Positions 63,834 through 64,000 of a stretch of 64,000 nt of DNA are shown here, one piece after another. The notes beneath the pieces are model-generated. The model made no database searches, was not told the DNA's origin, and saw only the letters and a program-made list of their open reading frames with translations. Position numbers and translations under genes: made by a program. This stretch comes from Amborella trichopoda (Eukaryota > Streptophyta > Magnoliopsida > Amborellales > Amborellaceae), in contig NW_006497610.1 of the NCBI RefSeq assembly GCF_000471905.2, forward strand, positions 2,214,131 to 2,278,130. The letters are read 5' to 3'. How positions within the stretch are numbered: position 1 is the first letter of the stretch; every line of letters begins with the position of its first letter.

Positions 63834-64000
63834 TTATTTTTTCTCTATTTTCCGAAAGGTATGAAACATAGAAATAGGACTAGCTTTGAATAAAGGATAA
63901 TTTTGGAGTTACACATTTTAGAACTCAAAAAATAAACTCCTAAAAATGTGTACCCATTTAAACCTAATTTAGAGAATGCTTACATATTTTGGAACTCAGA
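63834..64000. other. Right edge of window, nothing recognised
   Basis: AT-rich sequence outside the MULE. The phrases 'acattttagaactcaaaaa' and 'acatattttggaactcaga' near the edge may be part of a repeat that continues beyond the window. Confidence 0.4.

Overview
The window is nuclear DNA of a flowering plant, most likely a eudicot. The evidence is a spliced calcium-dependent protein kinase (CDPK) gene of plant type, an intron-bearing tRNA-Tyr, a WRC-domain exon of plant JMJ25 type, and plant L1-type LINEs ending in RNase H. A Copia element, a Mutator-like element (MULE) with a plant mobile domain, and many MITEs point the same way. The DNA is AT-rich and mostly accessory; I cannot name the species.

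Layout. 1-6664: a small MITE-like repeat, then a decayed plus-strand LINE (LINE-A). 6.7-8.05 kb: an A-rich minisatellite running up to a tRNA-Tyr gene (8069-8154, minus). 8.3-12.9 kb: a probable two-exon gene for a small membrane protein with a plastid-like N-terminus. 13-27.4 kb: a nested block. A MITE-like repeat is split by a minus-strand LINE (LINE-B, 15622-25961, with a 9-bp target duplication). LINE-B is itself interrupted by a Copia element (16204-19530, duplication CTTCG) and a solo LTR (23275-23941, duplication TCCTA). A 455-bp tandem duplication later copied the LINE-B 5' junction. 27.4-35 kb: intergenic DNA with a hAT-like MITE, LINE tails, a second solo LTR and several MITEs. 35.7-36.1 kb: an isolated reading frame with two WRC domains, resembling the N-terminus of a JMJ25-like histone demethylase. 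36-48.8 kb: intergenic repeats. 49345-54642: an eight-exon CDPK gene of the CPK32/7/8/14 type, predicted 530 aa, with a 31-N gap in its last intron. 55-56.2 kb: MITEs. 56246-63833: a whole-length but decayed MULE with 252-bp terminal inverted repeats.

Three loci look like working host genes: the CDPK, the tRNA-Tyr and probably the small membrane protein. The CDPK has every catalytic motif and four EF-hands. The WRC frame may be an orphan first exon.

The most unusual object is the MULE. A MURA-like transposase gene faces, tail to tail, a second gene encoding a plant mobile domain. Both genes appear to end in copies of the same short repeat in opposite orientation. Between them lies a 168-bp tandem array built from the same palindromic ATTACGGT motif that is found in the terminal inverted repeats.
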